Counted from the stretch's first letter, positions 1-12,521 are shown. The stretch is 64,000 bases of DNA from Daldinia sp. FL1419 (GCA_025201765.1 MU623349.1:310001-374000); one strand, 5' to 3'. Notes: generated from the sequence alone by a model not told the origin. Made by a program: numbers and translations.

Positions 1-3000
1 TGGGCACATTAGTATAATGGGGCGGTAGAATCTGCTGCGTGCCCCATGGGCCCATCCAAAAGCCTACATTATACACTAACTCGCTAGTTCGAAACGTGTA
101 TCACCATCTGCCATCGTATCCAAATCTAATACGTACTCTTCGGCCAAGTGACTTCACATGGGCTTGATCAGGCATTTGCGGAAGAGTCCTTGTGGAAGAA
201 GCCAATCATAACCACGGAGCCGAACCCGACACTATGGAACGCAATTAAGTTACATCTTGGCATTCTCCACTAACAGGTACCTACTTAAAGCTGTGCTGGC
301 AAGAAGGTTGTCTCGGGACTCGAAATCTTTAGTGAAGAACATTGTAGACCCAGAAATGCTGCAACCATTTCCGACAGGGCAGCGATTCTACCGCTCCATA
401 GGTACCTAGGTATTCATCAAAGCATTGTTCTAAATCGTATCCCTGGTTCTTCCTAGAGAGAATTGGGTCATCATTCTCACATCAAGGCAAATGCAACTGG
501 TCAGCTTAGATGCACATCTACTCGGCACCACCCCTGTTCTCGGGCCGGTGTCTACGCCCGAGAACGAAGCAAACTGAGCCGATAAGACCATGGCCGAGCC
601 GACAACTCAGCTGAAGCCACTGCTGGGCTAGACCACTGCCGATCCCTGATGCATCTACGACTCATATGTTACTCCGATACATACTGCTTAACTTTAGAAT
701 CGGACTACACCGCGAAAAAGCAGACCGCTCTTGATGCCGATGCACAAAACCCGCTATGGCAACTTTATCGACTCATAGACGAGCAAGCCTTATTCGTGTC
801 ATGTTCGATCCCATTAACTCATCGGTCCTTCAAATATGAATGTACAACGCTTGTTTACCTTGGAGGCTGTCTCGGTGTCATTTCATTGGACACCGAGCGA
901 CCGAGCTGGAATTGTAACGGCCGGCGGCATATTAAATGACTAAGTCACCAGTCATATTATAACAAGTAGGTAACTAATAAAGATAGGTTATATCTGTTAT
1001 TTTACTGGTACCTGCATTGATGACCAGCAGGACGGATCTCGCAGGATGGAGACTTTAGGGCTGCGATAACCCGTCACCCGTCACCCTTCACCCTTCACCC
1101 ATCACATTACTGACTTACAAACCCAGGCGAACGTTGGACGAATTCGATATACATTAACTAATCCAGTACCTATACCGCACGACCTACGCGAGACGTACAG
1201 TCATCAACGTACCCTAGCAAGCTACCTTACTTAAGTCATCGCAATAACAACAACAACAATAGTCACATTAATAGGATAGGTAGGTAGGTATCTAAATAAT
1301 TAATATAACTATGATTTAATTACCATACGTCCTATAGCTTCACGTACCCAAGCTAATAACTAGGTAGGTAACCAGACGCGAACAATTCCGAAAAGGGCGC
1401 AAGTCCACTCCATCGAACTGCTGTCTAATTGTATTTCCTCTTTCAAGGTATACCGTAATTATTTATTATTAGTGAGCAAGTACGAAGCCGGTCATTCGGG
1501 CGCGTGCGCTTCTCTCGGCAAAATATTTCTACGGCGCGTCTGTTAGTATTTCCGAGTCCAAGTCTTAGGGATCGCATTGATACCCAGCAGCTATACGACA
1601 ACCAACTATGCTTCAATAAATTCCCAGTCGGTCTTGTTCTAGGATTCACAAGTGCCAATCTCTTGTTAGATTGACCGCTGCTTACATTAACATAACTCCT
1701 CTATTCATTCTCAGGATCTCGGAAACACCGCAAACCTGAGACAGCAATAGGAAGAGACCAGATGCATAGTAGTCGTCTTATCAGGTGATTGGGATGTAGT
1801 ATCGTACAACTTGTATCGTATCCATACGAAGGATTTTATCTGTCAGCCGGGATTTTCAGCTTCTTCTCCCCGGAAGCCACGGGTCTACCGGGCATGCGAT
1901 AAAGTAGGACGAAGAATTTCGTACCCTAGTATGCAAAAGGTCGAGATTCTTGCAAATCATAATAATCACTACCGAACGGGGTTACATCGAGCTTCCTGGT
2001 TAGGCCCGGACGCCCGAGCACAAATCCCGAAATGCCTGTCTTTACACACATATAGATAATAGGCTTACACCTTCGCGTCTCACCGCCCAAGCGTTCGTTA
2101 CCAGTCTGTCGGGTCAACCCAATTTTACCAATCTCCATTTTTCTCTTCATCCGCTTGTCCCGCACTTTACGCCAGCTCCTTTAACCCTTGTCGCTCTCAA
2201 CACCTACTACCACATCAATACATCATTTATACCATGTAAGAACTGCTGTTCTGAGTACGGATCCGTACCCACATCTACTTCGATGGATTCCATCAAGGAT
2301 CCTGCTATGTACATATGTTACATAGGCTCGAGGACTTCTCCTGCCGACCCTGTCTGTATTCACAACCACCCATTCCTTCCAGGTGGTTGGATATTCCCAA
2401 CTCCTAACACTACGGCAGTCCGCGGAAGACGAGTTTCGCCGACAACTCACTCAATCCGGACCTCATATCCAAATTTACCAACAAGTCATGCGTGGAATCG
2501 CCCACACTCCATCATTACGTAACCCATGAAGATTGACACCATCGTGGCTTTAAATCCTGTCGCGCATCTCCAACAGGAGGCACATGAGAATACGGCATGA
2601 AACCAAGCGTCGTACACTTTAAGCCGCAAATTCTTTTCGCGCCATATCATCAATATCGACCTGATCGATCCGTGTTAGCACTCTAAGCAAAGTTTTCTAA
2701 ACCGAGATTCCATTTGGTGTTCGCCAAGCTCGAAGGCATGCAATTACGGCTTCATCTTCCGAACTTGAGGCCCCAGACGGTGGCCCCTTTTACCGCCTAC
2801 ATAGTTGAACCCTTGCCTACCCGGGTAGTTTCATAAGTCCTAGCTAACCCACTTTGTTGAGGAGGATTATACGCGGCTTGAGCTGATTAATCTAACCCCG
2901 GTCTATACATACTAATACTCAAGCAAACTATGCATAACGAAATCAAGAATAAGAGAGTGGGTAACTAAGTATTGTACAATAGTTACAGTATATAGTAGGT

Positions 3001-6000
3001 ACTTATGAGTGAACCTAGACTAGTGCTCAAAATACCCTGCGCATATGTATGTGAAGGTTGAGGCAGAAACATCACGAGCGGTTGTCCCAACTAAAATTGG
3101 CATAAAGGAGCGACCCAGCACGATGGCACCCAATAACATCATGCCGTGATAGCAACATAGGTACTCATCTTCAACACGCGAGACGCCTTAGCCTCTCTTG
3201 GTTCCGGGAACAGAAGAAACGACGCATGACTCGTCATAACATAATTACCACATGCCCCAATACATAGTACACGTGGAATACTCGCTAAATCTAATACAGC
3301 AGGTCAAGGCGAGCGGCACCTAGATCATAGTGGTCGTAAAGAAGCTGACCAGTCCCACCAAATATTGCTATACGAATACAAGATACCCCCAAATTCATCA
3401 ATACGCCAACGCTATATCACCTATGCGTTGGTCAACGGCATCATATGGGCCACGCCCGGTGGCCCAACTACGTAGGCTGGTCGAGGCCAGCATAACGAAG
3501 GATGCATATTCATGTACGCAAAAAGAATAGGCGAGCTTCCATAAGTGACTTAGCTCTTCATCAGACGATGGCATACTGGAAATACATCCGTACACACATG
3601 CAGATAACATCCAACATAGCATCAAGCCCACGATGTAGATACTCAAAACCTGGTCGACGACCCACGTGTCAAGCTAGAGCTGCTAGCTGCGCAAGCATCT
3701 CATCGATTGACGATCGACGTACGTAGTACCGTCGCAGGGATTAAACGGCAACTAATAGGAAAGGCTGGTCATACAACGGGTGGGGCTTTTGATATTCTTT
3801 TCGAATACCACGCAACCAACATCCCTTGTTAATTCCATGATCCCGGGGCCGGCCTTCCAACGACACCCGCCAGCGGCATTACTCGGGGGATTTGCTTCTT
3901 GTCAGCTAGCTAGCCGTCTAGGTGCCGGGAACCGCACGGACTCGCACAGCTAATTGATATTGACGGACCAAGATGTTGGTTGGTTAAATCTGCGCCCAAC
4001 GTCTTAAGGTAAGAGGCGCAGTCATTAGCTTTCCGATTAAGACACAATCAACGTTGGGCCATATCACTACTGCGTAGACTCGACGCCCCGCACCCGATTG
4101 ATGTTATGATAGGTACCTAGGCATACTTCAATGAACGGTTGATTGGGAGCTTCGATGCCCCTTTACGAATAATAGGTTAGTGTTAAAGAGCATATGTTCT
4201 TGGATATTTTCGAATAACAAGGTAAATGGAATGCTGTTAACCTCAGTTTTGAAGTCGTCCTCTCCCTGCCAGTCCCATTTTCCAATAAACCTAAGGGGGA
4301 TATAAAGCCGGTTGTTAGCGGGGGATGATTAGCTAGAATTTATATCATATCGTTTGAGGAAGAGGAGCGACGCAGGGTAATAACTGGTCATTAGGCTTCA
4401 ATGTTTACAGAGAACGAGTATATCTCATTATTGAGTAAATAAGGCATCGAATGTAGCTATAGCACGTTCGGCCTATGAGCTTGCGGCCCCCCTTGGTTTC
4501 ATTTCCCCTGGGTAGCAGGATTACAAATACGTACATTCGAGCACAATCTAAATCAACGTGTTTACTAAAGCATCCCTTGAGACGTTTTATATAGGTAGTC
4601 TCGGAGTCCTACTACTTGGTTGATATGCTAAACATTACTTAGGCAGGTAGGTAGGTAGTTTACTATGTCAATAACTACCTAGGTAAATAGTCTTAACATG
4701 TTATAACTAGTAGAGTAAACCTTAGTCATGTAAGGATAGTTAGAATAAGAATAACGAAAGTAGATATCATATACGCTTAAATATGATTGATGAATACTTG
4801 AATGTTACACCCCTATGCTCATGGTATGGCCGAAAGTAGATCTCACCCAAGTGTTATTGTCAGGGAAATAGGCAGTAAATTACCAGACTTATCATATCAC
4901 CCCGTCTATAATCTCTACTTAACGTGTACGATACCTTCTTACCCAAGCAGCCTTAATAACAAGACGGTATACTCGCAGCGATCTCAAGATAATGCAATAT
5001 CCAAGCACAACTATCCAACCCGTGCTACAAAACCTAGCACCGTATTACGCCAAGCTCGATATCCTCTCTGCCTAGTACAAAGCACATTATATACCTGCTT
5101 ACTGATCCTATACGTTCCAAGCCCCGTGCTAACACATCCGTTGTACCTACACTCACCTCGTTCCTATCAACACCACGTACCTCACCTCACACTTACCTTG
5201 CCCACACATCCACGCTTACGCCGTATACACTTGTCCAAACCCGCAGTTCATCAGATACCTAGGCATTGCATAAACGGCTTTACCTACGGTAAGCGCTTAA
5301 CACGCACATAGACGGGATCCCTATCAACCAGTCCCGCCGAGCCAAGGGGGGGGAGGTACAGCAAGAGATGCAGTTAAACTTCCCCCTAACCATTGGCCAA
5401 CGCCACCTGCAACGCACATACCTATATGCCCCATCCTCTAGCGGCCAAGTCTGAGTCATGTCCCATATCCTCAGTGCAGACGCTGAGTCACAGGTCAAGC
5501 TCTTAGCTGTGTGTGCCGACCTGATCTTCGACGGAGATGGTCCCAGGCTACTTACGTGGTACCAGATCGATCGACGGGACGGCCCCGGCTACTTCTTACT
5601 GACTCACACTTAGCGCCCCCTTTGCTTTCATACTTCCTCCTTATTTTATCTCGCTGACGCTTCTAGATGCGCGCGTGATAGCACCTGGTATCTGATACAG
5701 CCGTCCGAAATCCGAGGCCAAGGCCGAACCCACTCAGGTAGCTACCTAGCTATATTCACAACATTTGAGCGAGCAAGTCATATCACACTGGTTAACCGAA
5801 TCTCATTGCGGGGATTATTGCTATTAGTACAGCTGTCTTAGAATACTATCTATCCATACTGGCAGTAGTACGTCAGGTCTATTCCGCAACCCCTGCACGC
5901 CACGCCCTTCATCCCAGCGGCCAAAATGCCGAATACGGGGGATCAACTTTATCGTCAGTATCCCTAAACGGATACAATGCTATGGCAGGAAATACAAACA

Positions 6001-6289
6001 AAATTGTCAACGCGAATACCCTTTAACGAATCATGCCTCCCTACGTGAACTTGCTTGTAGTGGAACTCACTGGAGTTCTACCATATTAATATCGAGCAAG
6101 GCGATTTTTGGCCTTTTATCTGCAGTCATTATCCATGCGCTTTTGGTCGAGAAGCAGCGGGAATATCGAAATGCAACAAGGTGTATTTCGAGGCGGCCGT
6201 GTTTAAGTCAAGTACGCGCCAGTGATGAAGAAAAGAAACGAAAGTCTTGTACAAAATCGAGTCGGTATACTGGCATGAGTTATACTCCA
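1..6289. other. Gene-free leading region
   Basis: I see no supportable gene in these 6.3 kb. The open frames are short (longest 169 codons, 4802-5311 +), carry no recognisable motif and overlap others on both strands, which is what unselected sequence gives. Base composition is intermediate, unlike the AT-rich blocks at 9.2-15.8 kb. The region has TAGG/CCTA runs, for example near 1280 and 4645, two exact TACCTAGGTA palindromes (403-412, 4676-4685), and a 7-base tandem repeat at 1070-1104. It could be intergenic DNA or an old decayed repeat; I cannot tell which. Confidence 0.6.
1070..1104. repeat. 7-base tandem repeat, five units
   Basis: Five consecutive units of the form CCCNTCA (two CCCGTCA, two CCCTTCA, one CCCATCA), read directly. 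The position that varies is always the fourth base. It is not the fungal telomere repeat TTAGGG/CCCTAA. Confidence 0.85.
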
Positions 6290-8154
6290 TCACCATTCAT
6301 ACTCGCCGGTAGCCTTGTGGAACACGTAGTCCTTGCCGTTGACACTGAGAACCCCGTCCTTAAGAACACACTTCCTGTTATACTGTGAGTAACTTCAATA
6401 CAATTTGCGTCTTAGCATAAGGGGGACTTACCACTTGTTTTTTACTCGCTGGACTTTGTCGTACATGCAGAGCATGATCTGACCACCATCTTCGTCCTCA
6501 TCATCGTCTTCAATGTTATCATCAGGATCGTCGAGGTCTGAATTTATAGCATCGGCGTCGTCAGACGCTTCATCTTTTACACCATCATCCGTACCGTCGA
6601 ATTGGGAGATGCCACCCGGCAGGGGCGCACTATGTTGTGAGACGGCTTGACCCTTGCCTTTGCGCTTCAGAGGTAACATCAGACCACCGCCTTCCATAGC
6701 CTTGGCCTGAGCCGCGATTTGAGCGTGGAGCAAGTTATCAATCTCGACTCTTCCCATCTCCACATTTCCGCCAGAAGAGGTATGGCGCATGATAACACCG
6801 ACGCGACCCTCGGTATCATCTGCACCGTCCATCTGGGATGATGGAGGTCTCTGTCCGTTGGGCATAGTCATACGCTGCTGTTGCTGCGGTTGCTGCTGCT
6901 GCTGCTGCGGGTTAGGGGACATGCCAGGTCGGTACTGCTGTTGGGGGTGACCCTGCTGATACTGGCCTTGATAGTTTGGTGGGATAGGTTGGTTGCCAGG
7001 CCTTTGTTGGTTCTGGGGAAATGATTGCTCTCTAAGTTTGTTAATAGACGCTGCGGCGCGGTCACCATACATAGACTGAAGTTGTTGGGATACACGCTCT
7101 TGTACAACGCCGGGGCCACTTTGCTGAGAGGTCTGGGTCATCATAGGCGTATCAAGACCGGGCTCCGTCTTAACATCAGGTTCGGGTTTGATCCCGGGAC
7201 CATTCGGTGGCTGACCTCCAGCCGTAGGCATGGTAAGACCTTGAGGTTGGGGTTGAGGTTGAGGGACCTGCTCCTGGATGAATGAAGAGCCATTAACTTG
7301 AGGAATGGGCTCAGGTGCCGAAGCAGAAGGGGGCGCGGGAGCGAGAAGAGGAGGACCATCTGGCTTCGGATCCCAAGGGAACGTAGCCAAATGTTGCTGG
7401 GAGAGCTTCTTCTGCCATCCCTGATGAGAGAATGTTAGTTAGGCAATCCATGGTTCTTGTGTTACCCAATGAAGAGGTTTGGCAAGTGGCCAGGAAGAAA
7501 AAAAAAAAAAAAAAAAAAAAGTGTTGTTCCTTGTAGCCTTGCAAGTTTAGTTGGGGGTGGTAGAAGGAGGGATGGATGATAGAAAGATGGAGTGAAAGTA
7601 ACAGATGAGCTGATAGCTGATAGGATAAACGCGCACAGCAAGAGGCACGTGAATAAACTGGGCCTCAACCAATGAAAAATGACATGAGTCACTGGGAGAT
7701 TTGCAGCGGTAGCAGGAGGCATAAAAAGCCCAAATAGTGCCTGCCCGCCCCTCACAAAATCCGCCAGTTCTCACCAACCTCGGCCTCGCCCTATTGACCA
7801 GCCAAAAAAGAGAGTTGTCCGTGTAGGTGCCATCGTGCCTTGTTCAACGGCTTATTAAACCTCTCAAATTTAATCCTCAAATATTTAAATATTTAAGGAA
7901 ATTCCCATCCATCTGAAAGATATGATAACAATGCACTACTAATTGTTGATCGCCGCCCGACTCAAGGGAGAAGAGCGGCAGCAGGAAGAAGAAAAAAACA
8001 AAAACAATAGACAAAAAAATGCCAATTAACGTACCCTCTTCAGTTCTTCCAGTACACCCTCGTCCACGCCGCCTTCCTCGAAATCGACTCGCGAAGCTTC
8101 GAGGACATCGTTGATGATCTGCTGATAAACGTTGCCGACCTGCGAGTTAGACAT
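6290..8154 (-). CDS. TOA1: Transcription initiation factor IIA large subunit (TFIIA alpha/beta, Toa1)
   Basis: Three exons: 8154-8035, 7420-6432 and 6374-6290, giving 397 residues. TFIIA binds TBP on promoter DNA and stabilises the RNA polymerase II preinitiation complex in the nucleus. Exon 1 encodes the conserved N-terminal helical domain, starting MSNSQVGNVYQ and including VDFEEGGVDE. It continues in phase into GWQKKLSQ and FPWDPKP at the start of exon 2. The middle (about 55-300) is Q/P/N-rich linker. An acidic tract (about 305-335) is followed by the C-terminal beta-barrel with VQRVKNKWKCVLKDG and the end GEYEW. Joining exon 3 at 6374 is needed to complete the WKCVL motif. Intron 1 is 614 bases, very long for this kind of genome, and contains a 23-base homopolymer; intron 2 is 57 bases. 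Family identity is firm; exon edges are inferred from splice signals. Confidence 0.95.
7498..7520. repeat. Homopolymer A(23) in TFIIA intron 1
   Basis: An uninterrupted run of A on the plus strand, so a poly-T (pyrimidine) tract in the transcribed orientation. It lies about 75 bases before the intron 1 acceptor at 7421. Confidence 0.9.
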
Positions 8155-9165
8155 GATGAATTGATTGATCGGCTTGACCGACTGTTGGGTCGATCAAATG
8201 TCGGGTACGGAATTCCGGCAACCAGGATTCTTTTGTGTAGGTAGTTTTGTTGTTGGTTTACGTAAATCCTATCTCGACTGAACAGGTAGGATACCTGATA
8301 GAATTGTAGTAGGTGCGGTCACAGATAAATATGCGAGCAATTTATATTGCAAGGTTGCGCAAGGTCGAATAAAAAAAGAGCTGGATGTTTTGGGACGCGG
8401 CTTGCGAGTCAAAGCGGTTGCGAAGTACGCAAAGATGGCAAGACGAAAAAAAAAACCAAGGTTTTTGTTTTGCCCAAGCTTTTCCTTCCCGTGCGCCTTT
8501 TGAAATTTGGCTCAGGATTTGGTCTTTAGTTCTTCTGGCATTAACTTAATACTTGGCACGAAGTTTTCTGTTGTTGTACACTGGCGCAGCGGGTTTGGCC
8601 GACGGTGGAGTGTCCCTGGTTGGTGATGTTCTCGTGAAGGTTGGCTTGGGAGTGCCTGGTTTGTTAAAGTGCCGCTTACGCGCTTACTTAATCGCCTTAG
8701 GCAGCCCCAGATAAGATAGCTAGGACCTAAAAGAAGGTTACTGCTGCGCCGCCAGCACATGGGGGAAAACCTAGGAACCATAGTATCCGGGGTACGTATC
8801 TTTAACCAATTACCTGGTACCTATATGTACCCAGGTACCTATTGCGGCACGTCAAACGGAAATAAAATGAGGTAATGACGATTGTGACTGCCAACAGATA
8901 CAAATACGGATTGAATGGTTTTTATTAATTGGAAGAACTTCAGGAATTTATTGCACATTAATTGAGTAGGTATTTACTACACTGATATACCAAAAGTGTT
9001 TGTGCATCCCTATTTTTCCCCCAAAACTTACAGATTTATATGTACTAACTAACATAACTATATCTAATTGAAATAAAATTGTAAAAATATAATTCTGCTT
9101 TACTTTAAGAACCTATTGCTCAGATAGCATTGTGTTGCAAAACTATAAAGTAAATAATAGGATTA
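8155..9165. other. Spacer upstream of TFIIA gene
   Basis: About 1 kb with no supportable gene. It holds the TFIIA promoter and 5' leader. A hairpin-forming inverted repeat lies at 8811-8837 (TACCTGGTAC paired with GTACCCAGGTA). The last 250 bases become AT-rich towards the transposon edge. Confidence 0.6.
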
Positions 9166-9210
9166 ACGTGCCCCACAAATCAACCGCCCAAACTAATTAA
9201 CCGCCCAAAA
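9166..9210 (+). repeat. Left terminal inverted repeat of outer element
   Basis: Forty-five bases that pair with 15722-15766 reversed. It contains two direct copies of AACCGCCCAAA, a likely transposase-binding repeat. All 11 differences from the right copy are C here against T there. Confidence 0.8.
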
Positions 9211-10060
9211 TACCCTAAACTACTACCTACCTCTTTCAAACATTAATTATTTAATTAATTTAAAATATCTCATCTTATAAAAGAATCCAAAATAAACCTA
9301 ACACTAAGCACTTTTAATAACCATAATAAATTAAATATTAAAAAAGCATCTAATATTTATAAAATCCCATTTAAAACACTACGCAATAAACTCAAAGAAT
9401 CGCAACAACATATCAATATAATAAAAAAACATCATAAATTAATTAATTTAAAGGAATAAATAATAATTTAATATATATTTAAATTAAATACCCAGGCATT
9501 TCCTCCTTAATTGTTTTATATTAAAAAAATAATAAATATATTATTCTTCAAATACAATAAAATACACATCAGAATCAATTAGACCTTAAATTTTATACAG
9601 CACCACCTAACCTTATAAACATATATAAATTATTAAATTAATTATCAAAAAATCCTATACAAATAACTTAAAATTTTTTATATATAATTTCAACTTATAA
9701 TAAATATAATTATAAAATATAATATTATAATTAAAAATATATTTAATTTTAATAAAATAAATTTTATAATAAATATTATTATTATTGGAATAATAGTTAC
9801 AAACTCCAAAAGAAAGCCTAAGCCTTATCAAGCAAAGCCTAACAATCGAAAATGGGTTACAACACTTACACTGGAGGTCACCCCAAGGGCTGACACAATC
9901 CTTAAGTTTTCAAATAAGATCTTTTATTAAGATGAAGTTATATTATTATATTAAAACTTTTTGGAAATTATTATAAAAAATTAATAAAATAATTAATAAA
10001 TATTATATTAAATGAGGGTAATGTAATTAAGTAATAGATACTGAACCAGTGTAAAGCAAT
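9211..10060. other. AT-rich arm (left), RIP-like
   Basis: Extremely AT-rich DNA without usable reading frames. The plus strand keeps C but is short of G (for example 14 C and 3 G in 9361-9420). A less mutated island of about 120 bases lies at 9785-9905. No gene is readable. This is interpreted as the left arm of the outer transposon. Confidence 0.7.
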
Positions 10061-10092
10061 TAAATAATAGATACTACCCTGTAAAAACCCTA

Positions 10093-10181
10093 TTAGCCTC
10101 CTTAGAGCCAACCCTTCTAGGTCTCCACAGCTCTTTTGGACATAAATAGGCCCTCAAGAGTTGTCTTTCTTTTCTGATCAG
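10093..10181 (-). repeat. Repeat copy A (left boundary of inner element)
   Basis: Read in reverse, it runs CTGATCAG, then CAACTCTTGAGGGCCTATTT, ATGTCC, CTGTGGAGACC, GAAGGGTTGG and GGAGGCTAA. The order and spacing match copies B (10486-10571) and C (14118-14207), which lie in the opposite orientation. Confidence 0.85.
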
Positions 10182-10485
10182 CAGAGGTTCTAAAGGTTCT
10201 ATAGCTCAGTTTCTTCATAGAGTCTTCGTACGAGAATATACAGTTTCAGTCTCCTCCTTGAAGATATCCTCCTAGAGTGCGCTATCATTGGCAAGCAGTC
10301 ACATATATCTGTTTTTCTACCCGATCAGCTTATTCTCCTCCTCAGGATATAGTCACCTTGCATCCTCGAGCTCATACAACCTCTGGCTTGTTATGGGTTA
10401 CAGGGCATATCCTGCAGGAGCTATTAGAATTAATAAGGTCCTGATAAGATGCTAAAAATGATGATTTTGTACTTGAGAACTTGAG

Positions 10486-10571
10486 CTGATCAGACAAGAA
10501 AACAACTCTTGAGGGCCTATTTATGTCCAATAAAGCCTGTGGAGACCTTAGAAGGGTTGGTTCCATGGAGG
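10486..10571 (+). repeat. Repeat copy B (internal)
   Basis: Same module as copies A and C, in C's orientation. A and B together form an inverted pair enclosing about 300 bases, like a small foldback element. B and C are direct repeats flanking about 3.5 kb. A further short hairpin (GTTGAC at 10571-10576 with GTCAAC at 10587-10592) follows it. Confidence 0.85.
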
Positions 10572-10688
10572 TTGACGATGTTGCTTGTCAACGAGTCAAT
10601 CTCGACAAAATGAACCGCAAAAACATTCCAAAGAAACTGATCAGACTCCATGTAAATCCAAAAGAAAAATCCTAGCTCCCCAAGTCTC

Positions 10689-12056
10689 TTAATCGTCTTG
10701 CTTGTGGTCTTCCTGCTCTTCAACTTTCGAACGTTTGGTGGCTCTATTTAGTGCTCTCTGGTCTCGTTCGTGTGCTTGTCTAACTGATCGGTCGTCGATC
10801 TCTATACGGTCAAAAGCTCGTTCAAATTCGTCCCATCCTGGCCATTCTAAAGGTATGCTTGGCTGCGGTCTAACTGCTGATTCTGCTGACGTCTCTCCAG
10901 GCCATGTATATAGGTTAGGACCTTGTCGTTCGAAATAGGCTACTCGCCACGGTCCATGGGTCATACGATTGTCTAATTGTAGGTTTCCTGGAATATCGTT
11001 CTCGCTCGGAGTAGGTTCTAATACACGCTTGTTGCTTGTCTTCATGCTATACGTCCTGATCGGCTTGCTCTTAAGTAAATGAATAGCTTTGTCAGCTTCT
11101 GGCATCTTCTCTTGGGGTATCGTCTCAGGCTGTGGATCCTTGCTCTTGATCGTCTCAGAGGTCTCTATAGCTACTGGTACTGGTACTGGGCTGCTGATCA
11201 CTCGTATTGCTGCTAATTCGGCCAGTGACTTCATGTAGTTGTCGAGCATTTCGTAATGGTCACCATTATTCTTGGCTGTAGCGACTAGCTCTCGTGGTTT
11301 CCGTTTGATCATATGTAGCGTATAAGCACACCAAAATCCACAAGTCCAACTGTCTCTCTGGGTGACTAAAGGTATCATGTGTAGCTCCACAGGAATTGGC
11401 TTTCCTAGCTTTTGAAGTGCTATAGTCATCTGATCCTTGATATGATTGGCTCGCTGCTCTGATCCTTCACGAATTGAGTCGATAACCCACAAACGGCGTC
11501 TCTTCAAGGTGTAAGCTGCAAGAAGAAAATGATTCTGGTCGTGTGTCTTCGCTGGTCGTGTACGCTTCGGATCAGATAAATCGGTATGCGCTAATAAGAA
11601 CAATACTCGAGCACCTTGCTGTATAGCTTTCGTAGTCGATGAACTGAAACCTCCTTTGGAATTGTGACCTAAGGTCCATGCTGACTCCTTTTCGTAGAAG
11701 ACTCCCTGATCAGGTGTATCGCGTATAGCAAGCTCCCAAAAAGCCATAATATGAGAATCATTTAACTGTTGCTTCTTGACGTAAAATTGTAAGGCTTGGA
11801 CTAGCGTCAATAATAAACTGTCGCGCCAGTGGTTTATCTCGATTCCTGGTGGTACTGTTGCGTTTTCAATAAGCCGATCAAATGCAGGCGTGAGGCCTCT
11901 AATCTCTTCGGTACTTATATCTAACCAAGGAGACGGGTTCTTGTAATCAGCTAATTCGCCATACTTAATCGGGTGAACGGTCTCTGTCAACGTCTGTAAC
12001 GATCTGATCATGTCGCTGCGAGTAGTAAGGGCTCCCGAAACTGATGAACTGGCCAT
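10689..12056 (-). CDS. Ulp1-type (C48) cysteine protease, element-encoded
   Basis: One uninterrupted frame of 455 residues from the ATG at 12056 (MASSSVSG). The frame stays open upstream to 12218, but the added residues are hydrophobic and leader-like, so the inner Met is preferred. The C48 catalytic layout is visible: His176 in DQNHFLLAAY, Asp193 in LWVIDS, Gln233 in VTQRD and Cys239 in SWTCGFWCAY. These are the His-Asp-Gln-Cys residues of SUMO-deconjugating proteases. The C-terminal third is polar and probably disordered. It may remove SUMO or a SUMO-like modifier from host or element proteins, but the substrate cannot be read. It is divergent from the Cys-rich gene at 12522, with 465 bases between starts. 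The catalytic residues are intact, so it may be active. Confidence 0.8.
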   Translation of the reverse strand: MASSSVSGALTTRSDMIRSLQTLTETVHPIKYGELADYKNPSPWLDISTEEIRGLTPAFDRLIENATVPPGIEINHWRDSLLLTLVQALQFYVKKQQLNDSHIMAFWELAIRDTPDQGVFYEKESAWTLGHNSKGGFSSSTTKAIQQGARVLFLLAHTDLSDPKRTRPAKTHDQNHFLLAAYTLKRRRLWVIDSIREGSEQRANHIKDQMTIALQKLGKPIPVELHMIPLVTQRDSWTCGFWCAYTLHMIKRKPRELVATAKNNGDHYEMLDNYMKSLAELAAIRVISSPVPVPVAIETSETIKSKDPQPETIPQEKMPEADKAIHLLKSKPIRTYSMKTSNKRVLEPTPSENDIPGNLQLDNRMTHGPWRVAYFERQGPNLYTWPGETSAESAVRPQPSIPLEWPGWDEFERAFDRIEIDDRSVRQAHERDQRALNRATKRSKVEEQEDHKQDD

Positions 12057-12521
12057 ATCGGTGACTTGATGATAACTTGAATGCTGTTGACGGTGCTCGG
12101 TAACTGGTAGCAATGCTGGTATCAAATGCGTGTAATATGAATAGCGCTGACTGATCAGGTGGAATATAAGCTTTGAAGAAGATAAAACTGTGTTGTAGTG
12201 GAAAAAAGAGCGTTGCAAGAAGAAGAGAGAATTGACGGTATTTTATGCTCCAATTCCATGATCGCCGTCGCTTGAATCGGTAAGCGCTTATTGGCTGCAG
12301 CTGTGACTTTGGTGTGTATGCTTGAACTTGTGCGTGAACACTGAGCGGCGTTCTTCAGCAGTTTAATCACACTGATCATGAATAGCATCTCTCGTCTCAA
12401 TATCATGGCTCAATACCATGGGATTTCTCCTTCCTCTCTCTCTCCGGGCTTATTCTTTCAACTTATTCATCCCAAAACGCTTCGTCGCATCTGATCAGCT
12501 ATCAATCAACAAGCCTTCAAA
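12057..12521. promoter_or_regulatory. Divergent promoter of inner-element genes
   Basis: 465 bases between the start codons of the protease (-) and the Cys-rich gene (+). It contains CTGATCAG at 12151 and 12491 and a CTGATCAT near 12371. A pyrimidine-rich stretch near 12424-12450 precedes the plus-strand start. The regulatory role is inferred from position only. Confidence 0.45.

Noticed and set aside
1..98. tRNA-like A-box and B-box pair at the window start
   Set aside because: TTAGTATAATGG and AGTTCGAAAC are present, but no cloverleaf can be drawn and spacing is poor.
649..939. 96-codon open frame on the plus strand
   Set aside because: No recognisable motif, no splice support, and length expected by chance in DNA of this composition.
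4802..5311. 169-codon open frame on the plus strand
   Set aside because: Rich in Ser/Pro/Tyr/Thr from CCTA-type repeats, no family motif, no neighbour exon.
9211..10060. Mitochondrial or centromeric DNA as the source of the AT-rich arms
   Set aside because: The C-to-T relation between the paired ends and the strand bias fit mutated transposon DNA better, and no mitochondrial gene is readable.
12056..12218. N-terminal extension of the Ulp1-type protease to 12218
   Set aside because: The extra 54 residues are hydrophobic and Ser/Tyr-rich without domain character, and the downstream ATG gives a normal start.
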